Assembly (NCBI GenBank): GCA_002361485.1
Contig: DESZ01000001.1
Location: forward strand, 1,799-41,006
Length of the DNA stretch: 39,208 nt
Direction: 5' to 3'
DNA from: Cyanobacteria bacterium UBA3301
GTDB lineage: Bacteria > Cyanobacteriota > Vampirovibrionia > Gastranaerophilales > Gastranaerophilaceae
Part shown: positions 21,325-30,311 of the stretch, piece after piece
Position numbering within the stretch: the stretch's first letter is position 1
How the letters are laid out: the number at the start of each line of letters is the position of its first letter
The notes under the pieces: model-generated
Seen by the model: the letters and a program-made list of their open reading frames with translations, nothing else
What the model was told of the DNA's origin: nothing
Databases searched by the model: none
Position numbers and translations under genes: made by a program

Positions 21325-23931
21325 ATGCTAACCGGAAATGAAATCAGAAAATTATATTTAGACTTTTTTAAAAATAAATTACAACATACTATTGTCCCAA
21401 GTTCAAGTTTGGTGCCTGACAATCCGACTGTATTATTAACAACTGCGGGTATGTTGCAATTTTTGCCGATATTTTTAGACATTACCCCTTGCCCTTATGA
21501 ACCTGCAAGAGCGGCATCCTGCCAAAAATGCGCAAGAGCGGGCGGAAAAGATTCAGATATCGAAAATGTCGGCAGGACACCGCGCCATCATACATTTTTT
21601 GAAATGCTCGGGAATTTTTCATTCGGGGATTATTACAAAAAAGAAATTATTCCTTGGGCGTGGGAATTTGTAACTGAAGTTTTGAAACTTGATAAAGACA
21701 GACTTTGGATAACCATTTTTGAAACAGATGACGAAGCTTATGATATTTGGCGCAATGTAGGAGTTCCTGCAGAACGCATAAAAAGAAAAGGTAAAAAAGA
21801 TAATTTCTGGGGTCCTCCTGGGGCTTCGGGGTCTTGCGGGCCTTGCTCGGAAATTCACTATGATTTAGGTGAACAGTACTCTTGCGGTCATCCTAATTGC
21901 GGAATAGATACTTGCGAATGTGACAGATGGGTTGAAATTTGGAACTTGGTATTTACAGAATTATATCAAGATGAAGAAGGCAACCAATCACCTTTAGGCA
22001 AGAAAAACGTTGATACCGGTATGGGTTTGGAACGTATAACAATGGTTTGCCAAGGGGTTGCTTCAACTTTTGAAACAGATTTATTGAAACCGATTATGGA
22101 CGAAGTTTGCAAAATGAGCGGAGTGCCGTATAAAAAATCAGAAAAAACGGATATTTCGCTTCGAATAATTACAGACCATGCAAGATGCGTTTCATTCTTG
22201 ATTTCTGACGGGGTAATTCCGGGTAACGAAGGAAGAAGTTATGTTCTTCGTATGATTTTAAGACGTGCATTAAGACATGGGAAAATTTTAGGTATGGAAT
22301 TGCCGTTTTTATATAAACTTGTTGATGTTATCGTAAAATACTATGGCGAAGCATACCCTGAATTGGTTCAAAACAAACAAAAAATTATTGATACTATAAA
22401 AGCCGAAGAAGAAAGATTTAACAAGACTCTTGACAGGGGCTATAAACTTTTGGATGAATTTATTGAATCCAAAAAAGATATCGACGGAGAAAGCGCATTC
22501 AAATTGTATGATACATTCGGTTTTCCATTGGAATTGACAAAAGAAATAGCACAGGAAAACGGATTGAACGTTGATGAAGAAGGTTATAAAACGGCAATGC
22601 AAGAGCAAAAAGAACGTGCAAAAGCGGCGACTGCAAAGATTTCTGTTACAGGCGATATGAAATATGCCAAAGTTGAAAAAGAAGTCGGCGCAACCGATTT
22701 TATCGGTTATGAATTCAATTCTTGCGATGATGCTAAAATTCTTGCTCAAATTGAAGGGGAAGGATATGTTGATATTGTATTAGACAAAACACCTTTCTAT
22801 GCTGAATGCGGCGGTCAAATCGGGGATTGCGGCATAATAGAAAACGACGGTTTCAAAGCTGAAGTATTGACTACATTCAAAGTAAATGACCTTTATGTTC
22901 ATCGTTGTCAAATATTAAACGGTGATGTTGAAATCGGAGCAGTCGTAAGTGCAAAAATTGATGTTGATAAGCGTGAAGAAATTCGTGTTCATCACACATC
23001 CGCACACTTGCTTCAAGCTGCATTGGTTAAAGTTCTCGGAGATGAAGTTAAACAAGCGGGTTCTTATGTTGATAATGAACGTATGAGATTTGACTTTACC
23101 TTCTCACGCGCAATGACACCTGAAGAAGTTAAAAAGACAGAAAACTTGATGAATGAATGGATTGGTCAAGGCTATAGTATAAATACTCAAGTTATGGGCA
23201 TAAAAGAAGCCGAATTAACAGGTGCGACCGCATTATTTGGTGAAAAATACGGCGATACTGTTCGTGTTGTATCAATAGAGAAAAACGGTCAATCAATTTC
23301 CAAAGAATTTTGTGCCGGAACTCACGCAAGAGAATTAAAAGATTTAAGAATTGCCAAGATTGTATCAGAAGGCGCAATTGCTGCAGGTACAAGAAGAATT
23401 GAAGTTGTTGTTTCAAAATCCGCCTTAAAATATGTAAATAAAAAGGTTGAAATAACAGATAAATTATCTTCTAAATTCAAAGCACACTATGACGAAGTTC
23501 TTGAACGTGTTGAAAAAATTCAAGAAGATAACAAATCGCTTCAAAAAGAAATCGAAAAACTTCAGGAAGAAAATGCTCGTTCAAAATTTGCAGCATTTGT
23601 TGACAGAGCACAAGATATTGAAGGCGGTAAATTATTTATCTCTAAAGTATCTAACCTGACACCTGTTGCACTAAAAATCGGTATTGAGCTTTTATCTCAC
23701 AAATTAGGCAAAGACAATATTGTTGTTTTGGCAGGCGAAAAGATGGTTGCTGCAAAAGTTTCAGAAAGTTTTGTATCAAAAGGAATTAACGCAGGCAAAA
23801 TTGTCGGCGAAATTGCCCGCGCTACAGGAGCTAACGGAGGCGGCAAACCAAACTTTGCTCAAGGCGGCGTAAAAGACCCTTCTAAACTTGATGAAATTTT
23901 AACAAAGATTGAATCCGAATTAAAAGCATAA
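21325..23931 (+). CDS. alaS: Alanine-tRNA ligase
   Basis: Class II aminoacyl-tRNA synthetase that charges tRNA-Ala, with a proofreading domain that hydrolyses mischarged Ser/Gly-tRNA. The 868 residues are full length. The catalytic domain opens LTGNEIRKLYLDFFKNK and has the motif 2 region GRTPRHHTFFEMLGNFSFGD. A Cys-rich insertion lies at about 186-200 (CGHPNCGIDTCECDRW), seen in many bacterial AlaRS. Motif 3 contains DTGMGLERI. The editing site shows HHTSAHLL near residue 555 and CAGTHARE near 663, supplying the HxxxH and CxxxH metal ligands. The C-Ala tail ends in RATGANGGGKPNFAQGG, the usual GG-rich segment. AGAGGAAAAG precedes the ATG. It ends one base before the convergent glycan operon. 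Confidence 0.98.
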   Translation: MLTGNEIRKLYLDFFKNKLQHTIVPSSSLVPDNPTVLLTTAGMLQFLPIFLDITPCPYEPARAASCQKCARAGGKDSDIENVGRTPRHHTFFEMLGNFSFGDYYKKEIIPWAWEFVTEVLKLDKDRLWITIFETDDEAYDIWRNVGVPAERIKRKGKKDNFWGPPGASGSCGPCSEIHYDLGEQYSCGHPNCGIDTCECDRWVEIWNLVFTELYQDEEGNQSPLGKKNVDTGMGLERITMVCQGVASTFETDLLKPIMDEVCKMSGVPYKKSEKTDISLRIITDHARCVSFLISDGVIPGNEGRSYVLRMILRRALRHGKILGMELPFLYKLVDVIVKYYGEAYPELVQNKQKIIDTIKAEEERFNKTLDRGYKLLDEFIESKKDIDGESAFKLYDTFGFPLELTKEIAQENGLNVDEEGYKTAMQEQKERAKAATAKISVTGDMKYAKVEKEVGATDFIGYEFNSCDDAKILAQIEGEGYVDIVLDKTPFYAECGGQIGDCGIIENDGFKAEVLTTFKVNDLYVHRCQILNGDVEIGAVVSAKIDVDKREEIRVHHTSAHLLQAALVKVLGDEVKQAGSYVDNERMRFDFTFSRAMTPEEVKKTENLMNEWIGQGYSINTQVMGIKEAELTGATALFGEKYGDTVRVVSIEKNGQSISKEFCAGTHARELKDLRIAKIVSEGAIAAGTRRIEVVVSKSALKYVNKKVEITDKLSSKFKAHYDEVLERVEKIQEDNKSLQKEIEKLQEENARSKFAAFVDRAQDIEGGKLFISKVSNLTPVALKIGIELLSHKLGKDNIVVLAGEKMVAAKVSESFVSKGINAGKIVGEIARATGANGGGKPNFAQGGVKDPSKLDEILTKIESELKA

Positions 23932-23932
23932 A

Positions 23933-24979
23933 CTATTTATTATATAATTTTTTCAATTTTTTATACGACTTTATTCTGCGGCGTAAGCCTTGATATATTT
24001 CTTTGTTTGCCCGTTTGGGTTCGCCTGTAAGAAAATATGATTTTAATTTTAATCGTAAATATTCAAATACAGACGGACAACCTGAATTTAGGATTTTTTC
24101 TATTGTTTCATCCTCATAAGGGTATTCAACTTCTGTTACGCCAAGCTTTAAAATTTTTAAATTTTCTTCCTGTTTTTTCCAAACAAAAAATGATAACATT
24201 CTTTCTGCTAAATAGCCTAATGTTCGTTTGCCGTTTGTGGTATATTGTTCAAAGTCGATTTCCTGCCCAATATCAAAAAGTATGGAAAACAGAAATTCGC
24301 AATATTCAAAAAATAATTCTTTTTTCATTATAAACATTTGGTAGTTTGCAGCATTATAACCATTTAGATATTTATTGAATATTGATTTATAATCAGGGAA
24401 TTTGTTAACAATTTTGTTTATCATATTATCAAAATCTTTTACTTTTGAACCGGGGATAGTTTTTTCATAATTTTCCCGCAAATTGTATCCGCCGATTAAA
24501 TCAAATTTTGTATCTTTTGTCACTACCAAATCATAATTAGAACAAGCTTTTAATATATTTTCATCAGTTAACCCGATATTTTTTATATAATTATCATCTA
24601 TAAAATCTTCGTTTTTATAACAAAGCGCATCGTGCCAATCATCTTTTATATTATTAACATAATATTCATCATTAAAAATAAAATGGCGTCTATAATGCAT
24701 CAAACCGATATAGTCAGGATTTCCGAGTTTGTCATAATTCTTCCAAGCCCAATACAAAGCCGAACATTCACTATAATATCTGTTTTTGTCGGAAATATTA
24801 TCACCCGTGTCATCGCCTATTGTGTTTTTTAGCATCCAATCCAAATCAGCTTTATCAATTTTGCCGTCTTTGGATTTTTCCATAGCAATCGAACGCCCTG
24901 CATGAATAGGAACGAAATATTCTCCTTTCGGAACTTTAAACGGTTTATGCGAAACAAGCAGAATTTTTACGTTAGGCAT
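23933..24979 (-). CDS. DUF4422-type glycosyltransferase of the galactofuranose cluster
   Basis: The 348-residue protein matches the DUF4422 pattern found in capsule and exopolysaccharide clusters: KILLVSHKPF at the start, then FVPIHAGRS, the segment ISDKNRYYSECSALYWAWKN, and YIGLMHYRRHF. Members are thought to be glycosyltransferases; several neighbours of glf are proposed galactofuranosyl or galactosyl transferases. No signal peptide or membrane helix is seen, so it should act at the cytosolic face on a lipid-linked acceptor. It is the last gene of the operon, overlapping galE by 8 bp, and no terminator separates it from alaS (one-base gap), so the two convergent transcripts should overlap. 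Confidence 0.85.
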   Translation of the reverse strand: MPNVKILLVSHKPFKVPKGEYFVPIHAGRSIAMEKSKDGKIDKADLDWMLKNTIGDDTGDNISDKNRYYSECSALYWAWKNYDKLGNPDYIGLMHYRRHFIFNDEYYVNNIKDDWHDALCYKNEDFIDDNYIKNIGLTDENILKACSNYDLVVTKDTKFDLIGGYNLRENYEKTIPGSKVKDFDNMINKIVNKFPDYKSIFNKYLNGYNAANYQMFIMKKELFFEYCEFLFSILFDIGQEIDFEQYTTNGKRTLGYLAERMLSFFVWKKQEENLKILKLGVTEVEYPYEDETIEKILNSGCPSVFEYLRLKLKSYFLTGEPKRANKEIYQGLRRRIKSYKKLKKLYNK

Positions 24980-25979
24980 TAATCAACTCCTTTTGCAAAG
25001 TCTTCTCCCAAACGTAAGCCTTTTCTATACTGTATTCCAAAGAGTTTTGAGCCTTCCAGCCAAGAACGGATTTGGCTTTTGTATTATCAGCAACCAAACT
25101 TGCAGGATCTCCTTCTCTACGAGGACAAATATCGACAGGGATATTTTGACCGGTAACTTTTTCACAAGCTGAAAAAACTTCCTTGACAGTATTTCCGTCA
25201 TTTGTGCCAAGGTTAAAATAGTTGGTTTCTCCGCCTTTATTCAAATAATCTAATGCCAAAAGGTGCGCTTGCGCTAAATCTTCCACGTTTATATAATCTC
25301 TGACGCAAGTTCCGTCTTTTGTATCATAATCCGTACCAAACATTTTAAATGTTTGACCGCCTGAAAATGTTGATTTCAAAATATTCGGAATTAAGTGTGT
25401 TTCAGGCTCGTGCCATTCTCCGACTCTGCCTTGACTATCCGCACCTGCCACATTGAAATATCTTAAACGAACTGATTTTAAGCCGTAAGCCTTGTCATAA
25501 TCATCCATTATTTTTTCTATCATCAATTTTGTTTGCCCGTATGGATTGATTGGATTTTGCGGATGTTTTTCATCAATCGGAATATATTCAGGTTCGCCAT
25601 AAGTTGCTGCGGTTGATGAAAATACTATCTTTTTAACACCGGCTTCCAACATTGCGGATAATAGGTTTAATGTTCCGCAAACATTATTCATATAATACTT
25701 TTGAGGATTTTTTACAGACTCTCCGACTTGCGAAAACGCAGCAAAATGAATAACCGCATCTGTCTTGTACAAATTAAATAATGATTTTATATCTGAAAGA
25801 TTTTGCAAATCCCCTTTGACAAAATCAACATGTCCGTATTTTTTTAATTTTTCAACCGTTTCAATATGACCTGTTGAAAGGTTATCAAAAATTACAACTT
25901 CATACCCGTTTTCCAGCAAAGCTAAAACACAATGACTGCCTATATATCCTGCTCCGCCTGTTACTAATATTTTACCCAT
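24972..25979 (-). CDS. galE: UDP-glucose 4-epimerase
   Basis: Interconverts UDP-glucose and UDP-galactose with bound NAD; here it should supply UDP-galactopyranose to the mutase encoded just upstream. The 335 residues form an extended short-chain dehydrogenase fold: the NAD-binding GGAGYIGSH (8-16), VIHFAAFSQVGESVKNP (76-92), the catalytic SSTAATYGEP (121-130) and YGQTK with Y147 and K151, RYFNVAGAD, and VRDYINVEDLA. The ATG overlaps the end of glf by 8 bp, implying translational coupling. Confidence 0.97.
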   Translation of the reverse strand: MGKILVTGGAGYIGSHCVLALLENGYEVVIFDNLSTGHIETVEKLKKYGHVDFVKGDLQNLSDIKSLFNLYKTDAVIHFAAFSQVGESVKNPQKYYMNNVCGTLNLLSAMLEAGVKKIVFSSTAATYGEPEYIPIDEKHPQNPINPYGQTKLMIEKIMDDYDKAYGLKSVRLRYFNVAGADSQGRVGEWHEPETHLIPNILKSTFSGGQTFKMFGTDYDTKDGTCVRDYINVEDLAQAHLLALDYLNKGGETNYFNLGTNDGNTVKEVFSACEKVTGQNIPVDICPRREGDPASLVADNTKAKSVLGWKAQNSLEYSIEKAYVWEKTLQKELINA

Positions 25980-27099
25980 TATTTTTTATCTCCTCAAATA
26001 AATCTAAAGCTCTTGCTATTGCTTTATCCATATCATAATATTTGTAATCTCCCAATCTGCCTAAGAAGTATACATTCTTATCTTTTTTGGATTCTTCCAA
26101 ATATTTTTCATACAAAGCTTTATTTTCATCTTTCGGAATAGGGTAATATCTTTCGTTTTTACCCAATTCGAAAAATTCGGAATATTCTTTTGCTATAACT
26201 GTTTTATCCGATTTATCATCAAGATAATATTTATATTCATGTATTCGCGTAAAATCGTAATTGCAAGGATAATTTACACAAGCATTCGATTGATAATATT
26301 CTTTATCGTAAGTTTCAAATTTGAAATTTACACTGCGATAAGGCAATTGTCCGAATTTGTAATCATAAAATTCATCAATAGGACCTGTAAAGAATACTCG
26401 TTTAAAATGTTTACCTTTTAATTCTTTATATTCCGTATTGAGTTTTAGTGTTATATTTTTATGATTAAGCATTTTTTCAACAACTTTTGTGTAGCCTTCT
26501 AAAGGTATACCTTGATATTTGTCCTGAAAATACCTGTTATCCTTACTTAAATACACAGGTACTCTTGCTGTTACAGCACCGTCAACATCTTGAGGAGAAA
26601 CTCCCCATTGTTTTGTCGTATAATGTAAAAATATTTTTTCGTAAACATAATTTGCCAAAAATTTTAAATCATCATCATCCTGTTTTTGAAATTCTAAAAT
26701 CGGAACTTTTGTATTTATTTCAAAAACATCCAATAATTTTTCTTCCAATCTTTTTGCTAAAGATTGAGGAAAAACATCATATAATGTGTTGAAATTAAAC
26801 GGAATATGAGTTTCAATGCCGTCTAAATATCCCACAACTTTGTGCATATAGGTATTGAAATCAGTGAATTTTTTCAAATATTTCCAAACATTTTCCAAAT
26901 TTGTATGAAAAATATGAGAACCGTATTTGTGAATCATAATACCGTTTTTATCACGGTAATCATAACAATTACCTGCAATATGGTCTTTTTTATCTATTAC
27001 AAGAACTTTTTCACCTAATTCTTCTACAATTAAATTTGCTATTGTCGCACCCGAAAAACCGGCGCCTACCACAAGATTTATTTCATTATCAGTTGTCAT
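25972..27099 (-). CDS. glf: UDP-galactopyranose mutase
   Basis: FAD enzyme that converts UDP-galactopyranose into UDP-galactofuranose, the activated five-membered-ring sugar used in bacterial surface glycans. The 375 residues show the FAD dinucleotide fold NLVVGAGFSGATIANL (8-23), the IDKKDHIAGNCYD segment, HKYGSHIFHT with the substrate-side histidine region, HYTTKQWGVSP (about 163-173), RVPVYLSKDNRYFQDKYQG and the C-terminal FLGRLGDYKYYDMDKAI, all standard for Glf. It overlaps the GT9-GT2 gene by 11 bp and galE by 8 bp. Its presence makes galactofuranose the predicted product of the operon. Confidence 0.97.
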   Translation of the reverse strand: MTTDNEINLVVGAGFSGATIANLIVEELGEKVLVIDKKDHIAGNCYDYRDKNGIMIHKYGSHIFHTNLENVWKYLKKFTDFNTYMHKVVGYLDGIETHIPFNFNTLYDVFPQSLAKRLEEKLLDVFEINTKVPILEFQKQDDDDLKFLANYVYEKIFLHYTTKQWGVSPQDVDGAVTARVPVYLSKDNRYFQDKYQGIPLEGYTKVVEKMLNHKNITLKLNTEYKELKGKHFKRVFFTGPIDEFYDYKFGQLPYRSVNFKFETYDKEYYQSNACVNYPCNYDFTRIHEYKYYLDDKSDKTVIAKEYSEFFELGKNERYYPIPKDENKALYEKYLEESKKDKNVYFLGRLGDYKYYDMDKAIARALDLFEEIKNNG

Positions 27100-28972
27100 T
27101 ATTTATTTCCTCATTTTCCCATTTTATAAAATTGAATAATACATGTTTTTTAATATTACGTTTTGTTATCGTTTTAAATATCGTTAAGCCAATAAATTTA
27201 AGCTTTTTAACTTTTGTTTCCCACGCCGAGACATTAACCTTTTTATCTTTAAAAAATTCTTTCAATTTTGCCGCGGCGTATGCATAATCTTGTTTCGATT
27301 TTTGACTGTGTGTTTTTACAATAGTATTTTTATGTCTGAAATAGTAATAATTTGTATCCGGTACAGTTGCGAAAATCTTTGAATAATAAAGAATTACAGG
27401 CGAGAATAACACATCTTCATATATTCTGCCTGCTTCAAAGCGAATGTTTGAATTTTGCAGCGCTTCTTTTCTATACAATTTATTCCATACATAACAATGA
27501 GTAGGGATATCAGTAAGTTCAAGTTTTTTATTATAATTTGTCGTAACAATTGACTTGTCATATACAAGTAAAGGTATTTTATAGTGTTTTCGACATCTTA
27601 TAATACCACAGGCAGAAATATCCGCATTATTTTTAACTGCTGTTTCATACAGCTTTTCTATAAAATTCGGAGCAACCCAATCATCTGAATCTATAAACGA
27701 TATGTATTCTCCTTTTGCAATATCAATACCGACATTGCGTGCAGCTGATAAACCTTTGTTCTCTTGTGATACGACAACAATTCTGTCATCACGTTTTGCA
27801 TATTCTTTCAATATTGATAATGATTCATCCGTTGAACCGTCATTTATACATATTATTTCTATATCCGCAAGAGTTTGACTTAAAATGGAATCAAGGCAGC
27901 GCGCCAGATATCTTTCAACATTATAAACAGGTACAACAATACTGACCTTTGGTGTTGTAACAGTCTTAGTATCAACTTTATACATTGTTTTTATTGTATT
28001 TATTATATCTGTTGCTTTCAGGGCAAGCATACATTTTGATGTTTTGTTTTTACAATATTTTTTTCTGCCTGACTGCAAGCAACAAGGAGAACAGTGAAAA
28101 AACTTTGAAAGTACGATACATTTTTCGCTTCTCGGACGCCAACGTTTTAGAGATGTTGCACCATGAATCAATATTGTCGGAATATCAAGAGCTGCAGCCA
28201 TATGCACAGAACAAGAATCTATACCGATAACTAAATCCATATTTTTAACGAGTGCTATCGATTCAGAGACAGACAATTTCCCGCTCAAATCTATCGGAGG
28301 AATTTTTACTTCACCAAGCAAGCTATTCAAATTGTTATAAGCATCAGCATCTTTTGCACCACCGGAATAATATACCTGCATTCCCATCTCATCAGATAAA
28401 AATTTAATTACATCCGCCCAATATGTATCAATCCAATTTTTTTGAAGAAAACGGCTGTATGCCTGAATTAAGACTTTTTTACCGGAAGCAGGAATAAGTT
28501 TTTTTACATTTTCTGCACTTGCTTCGTCAGTCCAAACTTCTGTTTTTTTGTCTTCTATTTTCAACCCTGATACACTTAATAAATCTAAATAGCAATCAAC
28601 CTCGTGTCTATCCTCATTATAAGGTGATTTGTGAGTCAGAAACTTATTTCTTCTTATATCAAATCCGATTCTGCGTTTTACGCCCGCCATAAAAGCTAAC
28701 ATCGTAAAAAATTTATCATTTTTCAAAAAATAGACAGTATCATAATTTTTAAATATCATTAAATATTTTTTAAAATTTTGATACTTTTTATCCGGATTTA
28801 TTTCAATAATATTATCTATATACGGGCAATGTTTTATTACACCGGTTGAAACCTTGTCGGATAAAACATCTATCTGCGCATGCGGAAGATTTTTTCTTAT
28901 TTCCCTAAAAAATGCGCTGGCAAATATGCTGTCACCAATAGTTCCAAATCTTACAACCAGTATTTTTTCCAT
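27089..28972 (-). CDS. Two-domain glycosyltransferase: GT9 (heptosyltransferase-like) fused to GT2
   Basis: One 627-residue reading frame carries two glycosyltransferases. Residues 1-330 are GT9/heptosyltransferase-like: ILVVRFGTIGDSIFAS (4-19), a GT-B fold ending with DLVIGIDSCSVHMAAALDIP (246-265), ILIHGATSLKRWRP (267-280) and a Cys cluster CSPCCLQSGRKKYC (294-307) typical of GT9. Residues 340-627 are GT2: VSIVVPVYNVERYLARCLDS (343-362), NDGSTD (377-382), NKGLSAARNVGI and the metal-site DSDDW (428-432). The C-terminal 60 residues are basic, suggesting membrane contact. It is the first gene of the operon, and the fusion implies two consecutive sugar additions by one polypeptide. Sugar specificity cannot be read; galactofuranose or heptose-like sugars are candidates. 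Confidence 0.92.
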   Translation of the reverse strand: MEKILVVRFGTIGDSIFASAFFREIRKNLPHAQIDVLSDKVSTGVIKHCPYIDNIIEINPDKKYQNFKKYLMIFKNYDTVYFLKNDKFFTMLAFMAGVKRRIGFDIRRNKFLTHKSPYNEDRHEVDCYLDLLSVSGLKIEDKKTEVWTDEASAENVKKLIPASGKKVLIQAYSRFLQKNWIDTYWADVIKFLSDEMGMQVYYSGGAKDADAYNNLNSLLGEVKIPPIDLSGKLSVSESIALVKNMDLVIGIDSCSVHMAAALDIPTILIHGATSLKRWRPRSEKCIVLSKFFHCSPCCLQSGRKKYCKNKTSKCMLALKATDIINTIKTMYKVDTKTVTTPKVSIVVPVYNVERYLARCLDSILSQTLADIEIICINDGSTDESLSILKEYAKRDDRIVVVSQENKGLSAARNVGIDIAKGEYISFIDSDDWVAPNFIEKLYETAVKNNADISACGIIRCRKHYKIPLLVYDKSIVTTNYNKKLELTDIPTHCYVWNKLYRKEALQNSNIRFEAGRIYEDVLFSPVILYYSKIFATVPDTNYYYFRHKNTIVKTHSQKSKQDYAYAAAKLKEFFKDKKVNVSAWETKVKKLKFIGLTIFKTITKRNIKKHVLFNFIKWENEEINNDN

Positions 28973-29090
28973 ACTTTTGCCCTATCCCTGCTTACAAAAC
29001 TTATCTAGACTATATTATCAAAAACCGATTACTATATAAATAAATTGTTGATATATGTTAAGCTAAAATAGGTCAAGTGTCTAATTATAT

Positions 29091-29621
29091 TTAGCCCTTT
29101 ATAGCTGCCCAAGCCTTTACGTCGCCACGCTCATATCTGATTAAAAAATATCCGCCGTCTTTAATATATTCCATGGAGGCTTCTTGATATATTTCTTCTT
29201 CTCTATTTACTGGAGGCATTCCTTTTTTTTCTCTGCGTCTGTTTGTTTTAGCTATTTCTTTTTCTTTTTTATTCTTTGCTCTCAAAGATTTTGCATCATG
29301 AATCTGCGGTTTTTCATCCATAGTAACTTCAACCTTGAATACAGGCATAATTGCTAGCGGTTGTTTTGACTCAATAAGTATTAAAAATTGGCGATCATCA
29401 GATAGCGCTAATTCATAATGTCCCGGGGGAATAATATGGCCTTTACCGTCCGTTATTTCATCAACAATTGATAATGTCGGATAAGAAGATTCCCTTAACC
29501 CATAACGGTATATAGCTTGTGTTCCCAACATTAAACCTGCAGTTATTGTCGGATACTGCGGATAAGGGCGAGTTTCCGAATGAAGCATTAAATTTTCATA
29601 AAACATACCTTCTAAAAACAT
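29091..29621 (-). CDS. Unknown protein overlapping rnpA
   Basis: The 176-residue product is not one I recognise. The first half looks beta-rich and compact (GLMLGTQAIYRYGLRESSYP, then IIPPGHYELALSDDRQFLIL). A very basic linker (RAKNKKEKEIAKTNRRREKK, about 120-139) follows, then an acidic and finally mixed tail ending GDVKAWAAIKG. There is no signal peptide or membrane helix. GGAG lies 9 nt before the ATG. It overlaps rnpA by 10 bp and so is translated from the rpmH-rnpA transcript, in the position where yidD sits in many genomes, but it shows no YidD features. The basic linker would suit RNA or ribosome contact; that is inference. Confidence 0.75.
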   Translation of the reverse strand: MFLEGMFYENLMLHSETRPYPQYPTITAGLMLGTQAIYRYGLRESSYPTLSIVDEITDGKGHIIPPGHYELALSDDRQFLILIESKQPLAIMPVFKVEVTMDEKPQIHDAKSLRAKNKKEKEIAKTNRRREKKGMPPVNREEEIYQEASMEYIKDGGYFLIRYERGDVKAWAAIKG

Positions 29622-29971
29622 GATATCTTCTCCATATTTTTTATAATGGCAGATTTTATTTCGGCAAAATTTTTACCTAAAGCTTTTTCGCTTCCGACAA
29701 AAACAAGGGATAAATATTTTTGGGTGTCAAATAAATTATTTTCTTTTAAAAGTTGTCTGTAACTTTCACGCATCAAACGTTTTAATCTGTTTCTTTTCAC
29801 TGCGCGTTTGTGAACTTTCTTACTTACGACAAACCCGACTTTTGTTTCTGTTTCTTCTTTTTTTTCAATACCTGCAAACAACGTAATTCCGCCCGAGTAA
29901 GAGGAATGTTTTACTCGGTATGTTGCTTTAAATGCGGTTCTTTTTTTTAATCTGTACTGTTTCGGTAACAT
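29612..29971 (-). CDS. rnpA: Ribonuclease P protein component
   Basis: Binds the catalytic RNase P RNA and helps remove 5' leaders from pre-tRNAs. The 119 residues are typical. They open LPKQYRLKKRTAFKATYR and contain GFVVSKKVHKRAVKRNRLKRLMRESYR, the conserved RNR helix that contacts P RNA. It lies downstream of rpmH with a 90-bp gap that holds a strong hairpin (30000-30041), which may lower its expression relative to L34. It overlaps the next gene by 10 bp. Confidence 0.97.
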   Translation of the reverse strand: MLPKQYRLKKRTAFKATYRVKHSSYSGGITLFAGIEKKEETETKVGFVVSKKVHKRAVKRNRLKRLMRESYRQLLKENNLFDTQKYLSLVFVGSEKALGKNFAEIKSAIIKNMEKISCF

Positions 29972-29999
29972 AATTTACGGATATTATAAAATTAATAAG

Positions 30000-30041
30000 A
30001 CAATAGGGCAATAAGATAAAACTATCTTATTGCCTTATTGT
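30000..30041 (-). terminator. Hairpin between rpmH and rnpA, possible attenuator
   Basis: A 19-bp stem with one G-T pair (ACAATAGGGCAATAAGATA against TATCTTATTGCCTTATTGT) and a 4-nt loop. On the minus strand it is followed by CTTATTAATTTT, only moderately U-rich. It is well placed to reduce read-through from rpmH into rnpA or to protect the rpmH mRNA end. Confidence 0.7.
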
Positions 30042-30061
30042 TTAAAAACTCATATTGTCTT

Positions 30062-30214
30062 TTATGCACGTTCTTTTGCTGTGATAGCAAGTTTATGACG
30101 ACCTTTTGCTCTGCGTCTGTTAATAACTTCTTGTCCGCCAGGGGTTGACATTCTTGCTCTAAAACCGCTTACGTGCTGTCTTTTTTTCTTTGTTCCTTCT
30201 AGTGTACGTCTCAT
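30062..30214 (-). CDS. rpmH: Large ribosomal subunit protein bL34
   Basis: A 50-codon gene read on the minus strand, easily missed because of its size. The product begins MRRTLEGTKKKRQHVSGFRA and continues RMSTPGGQEVINRRRAKGRHK, ending LAITAKERA. This is the standard L34 pattern (R-T-x-x-x-T/K-K-R, then GFRARM, then RRRAKGR). L34 sits in the 50S subunit. AAAGGA lies 9 nt before the ATG. It is the first gene of the rpmH-rnpA unit. The usual partner dnaA is not next to it: the gene on the other side is proC in the opposite direction. Confidence 0.97.
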   Translation of the reverse strand: MRRTLEGTKKKRQHVSGFRARMSTPGGQEVINRRRAKGRHKLAITAKERA

Positions 30215-30255
30215 AATTATATTTCCTTTTACTGTTTATTTGTCGTATAATACTG

Positions 30256-30284
30256 ATGTTATAGTAAAAAAAGTTAATAGTCAA
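30256..30284 (-). promoter_or_regulatory. Promoter of rpmH
   Basis: On the minus strand, TTGACT (30284-30279) is separated by 17 bp from TAACAT (30261-30256). The predicted transcript starts near 30250, leaving about 35 nt before the rpmH ATG. The same 97-bp interval must also hold the divergent proC promoter, for which a TATAAT at 30246-30251 is a weak candidate. Confidence 0.5.
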
Positions 30285-30311
30285 CATGATTAGGAAGGTT
30301 AGTTACATATT

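Noticed and set aside
22309..22749. Long antisense frames inside alaS, ileS and other conserved genes
   Set aside because: They are mirror frames of well-supported coding sequence with no start signals of their own.
29091..30311. Chromosome origin next to rpmH-rnpA
   Set aside because: No dnaA or dnaN gene and no cluster of DnaA boxes in the 97-bp rpmH-proC interval.
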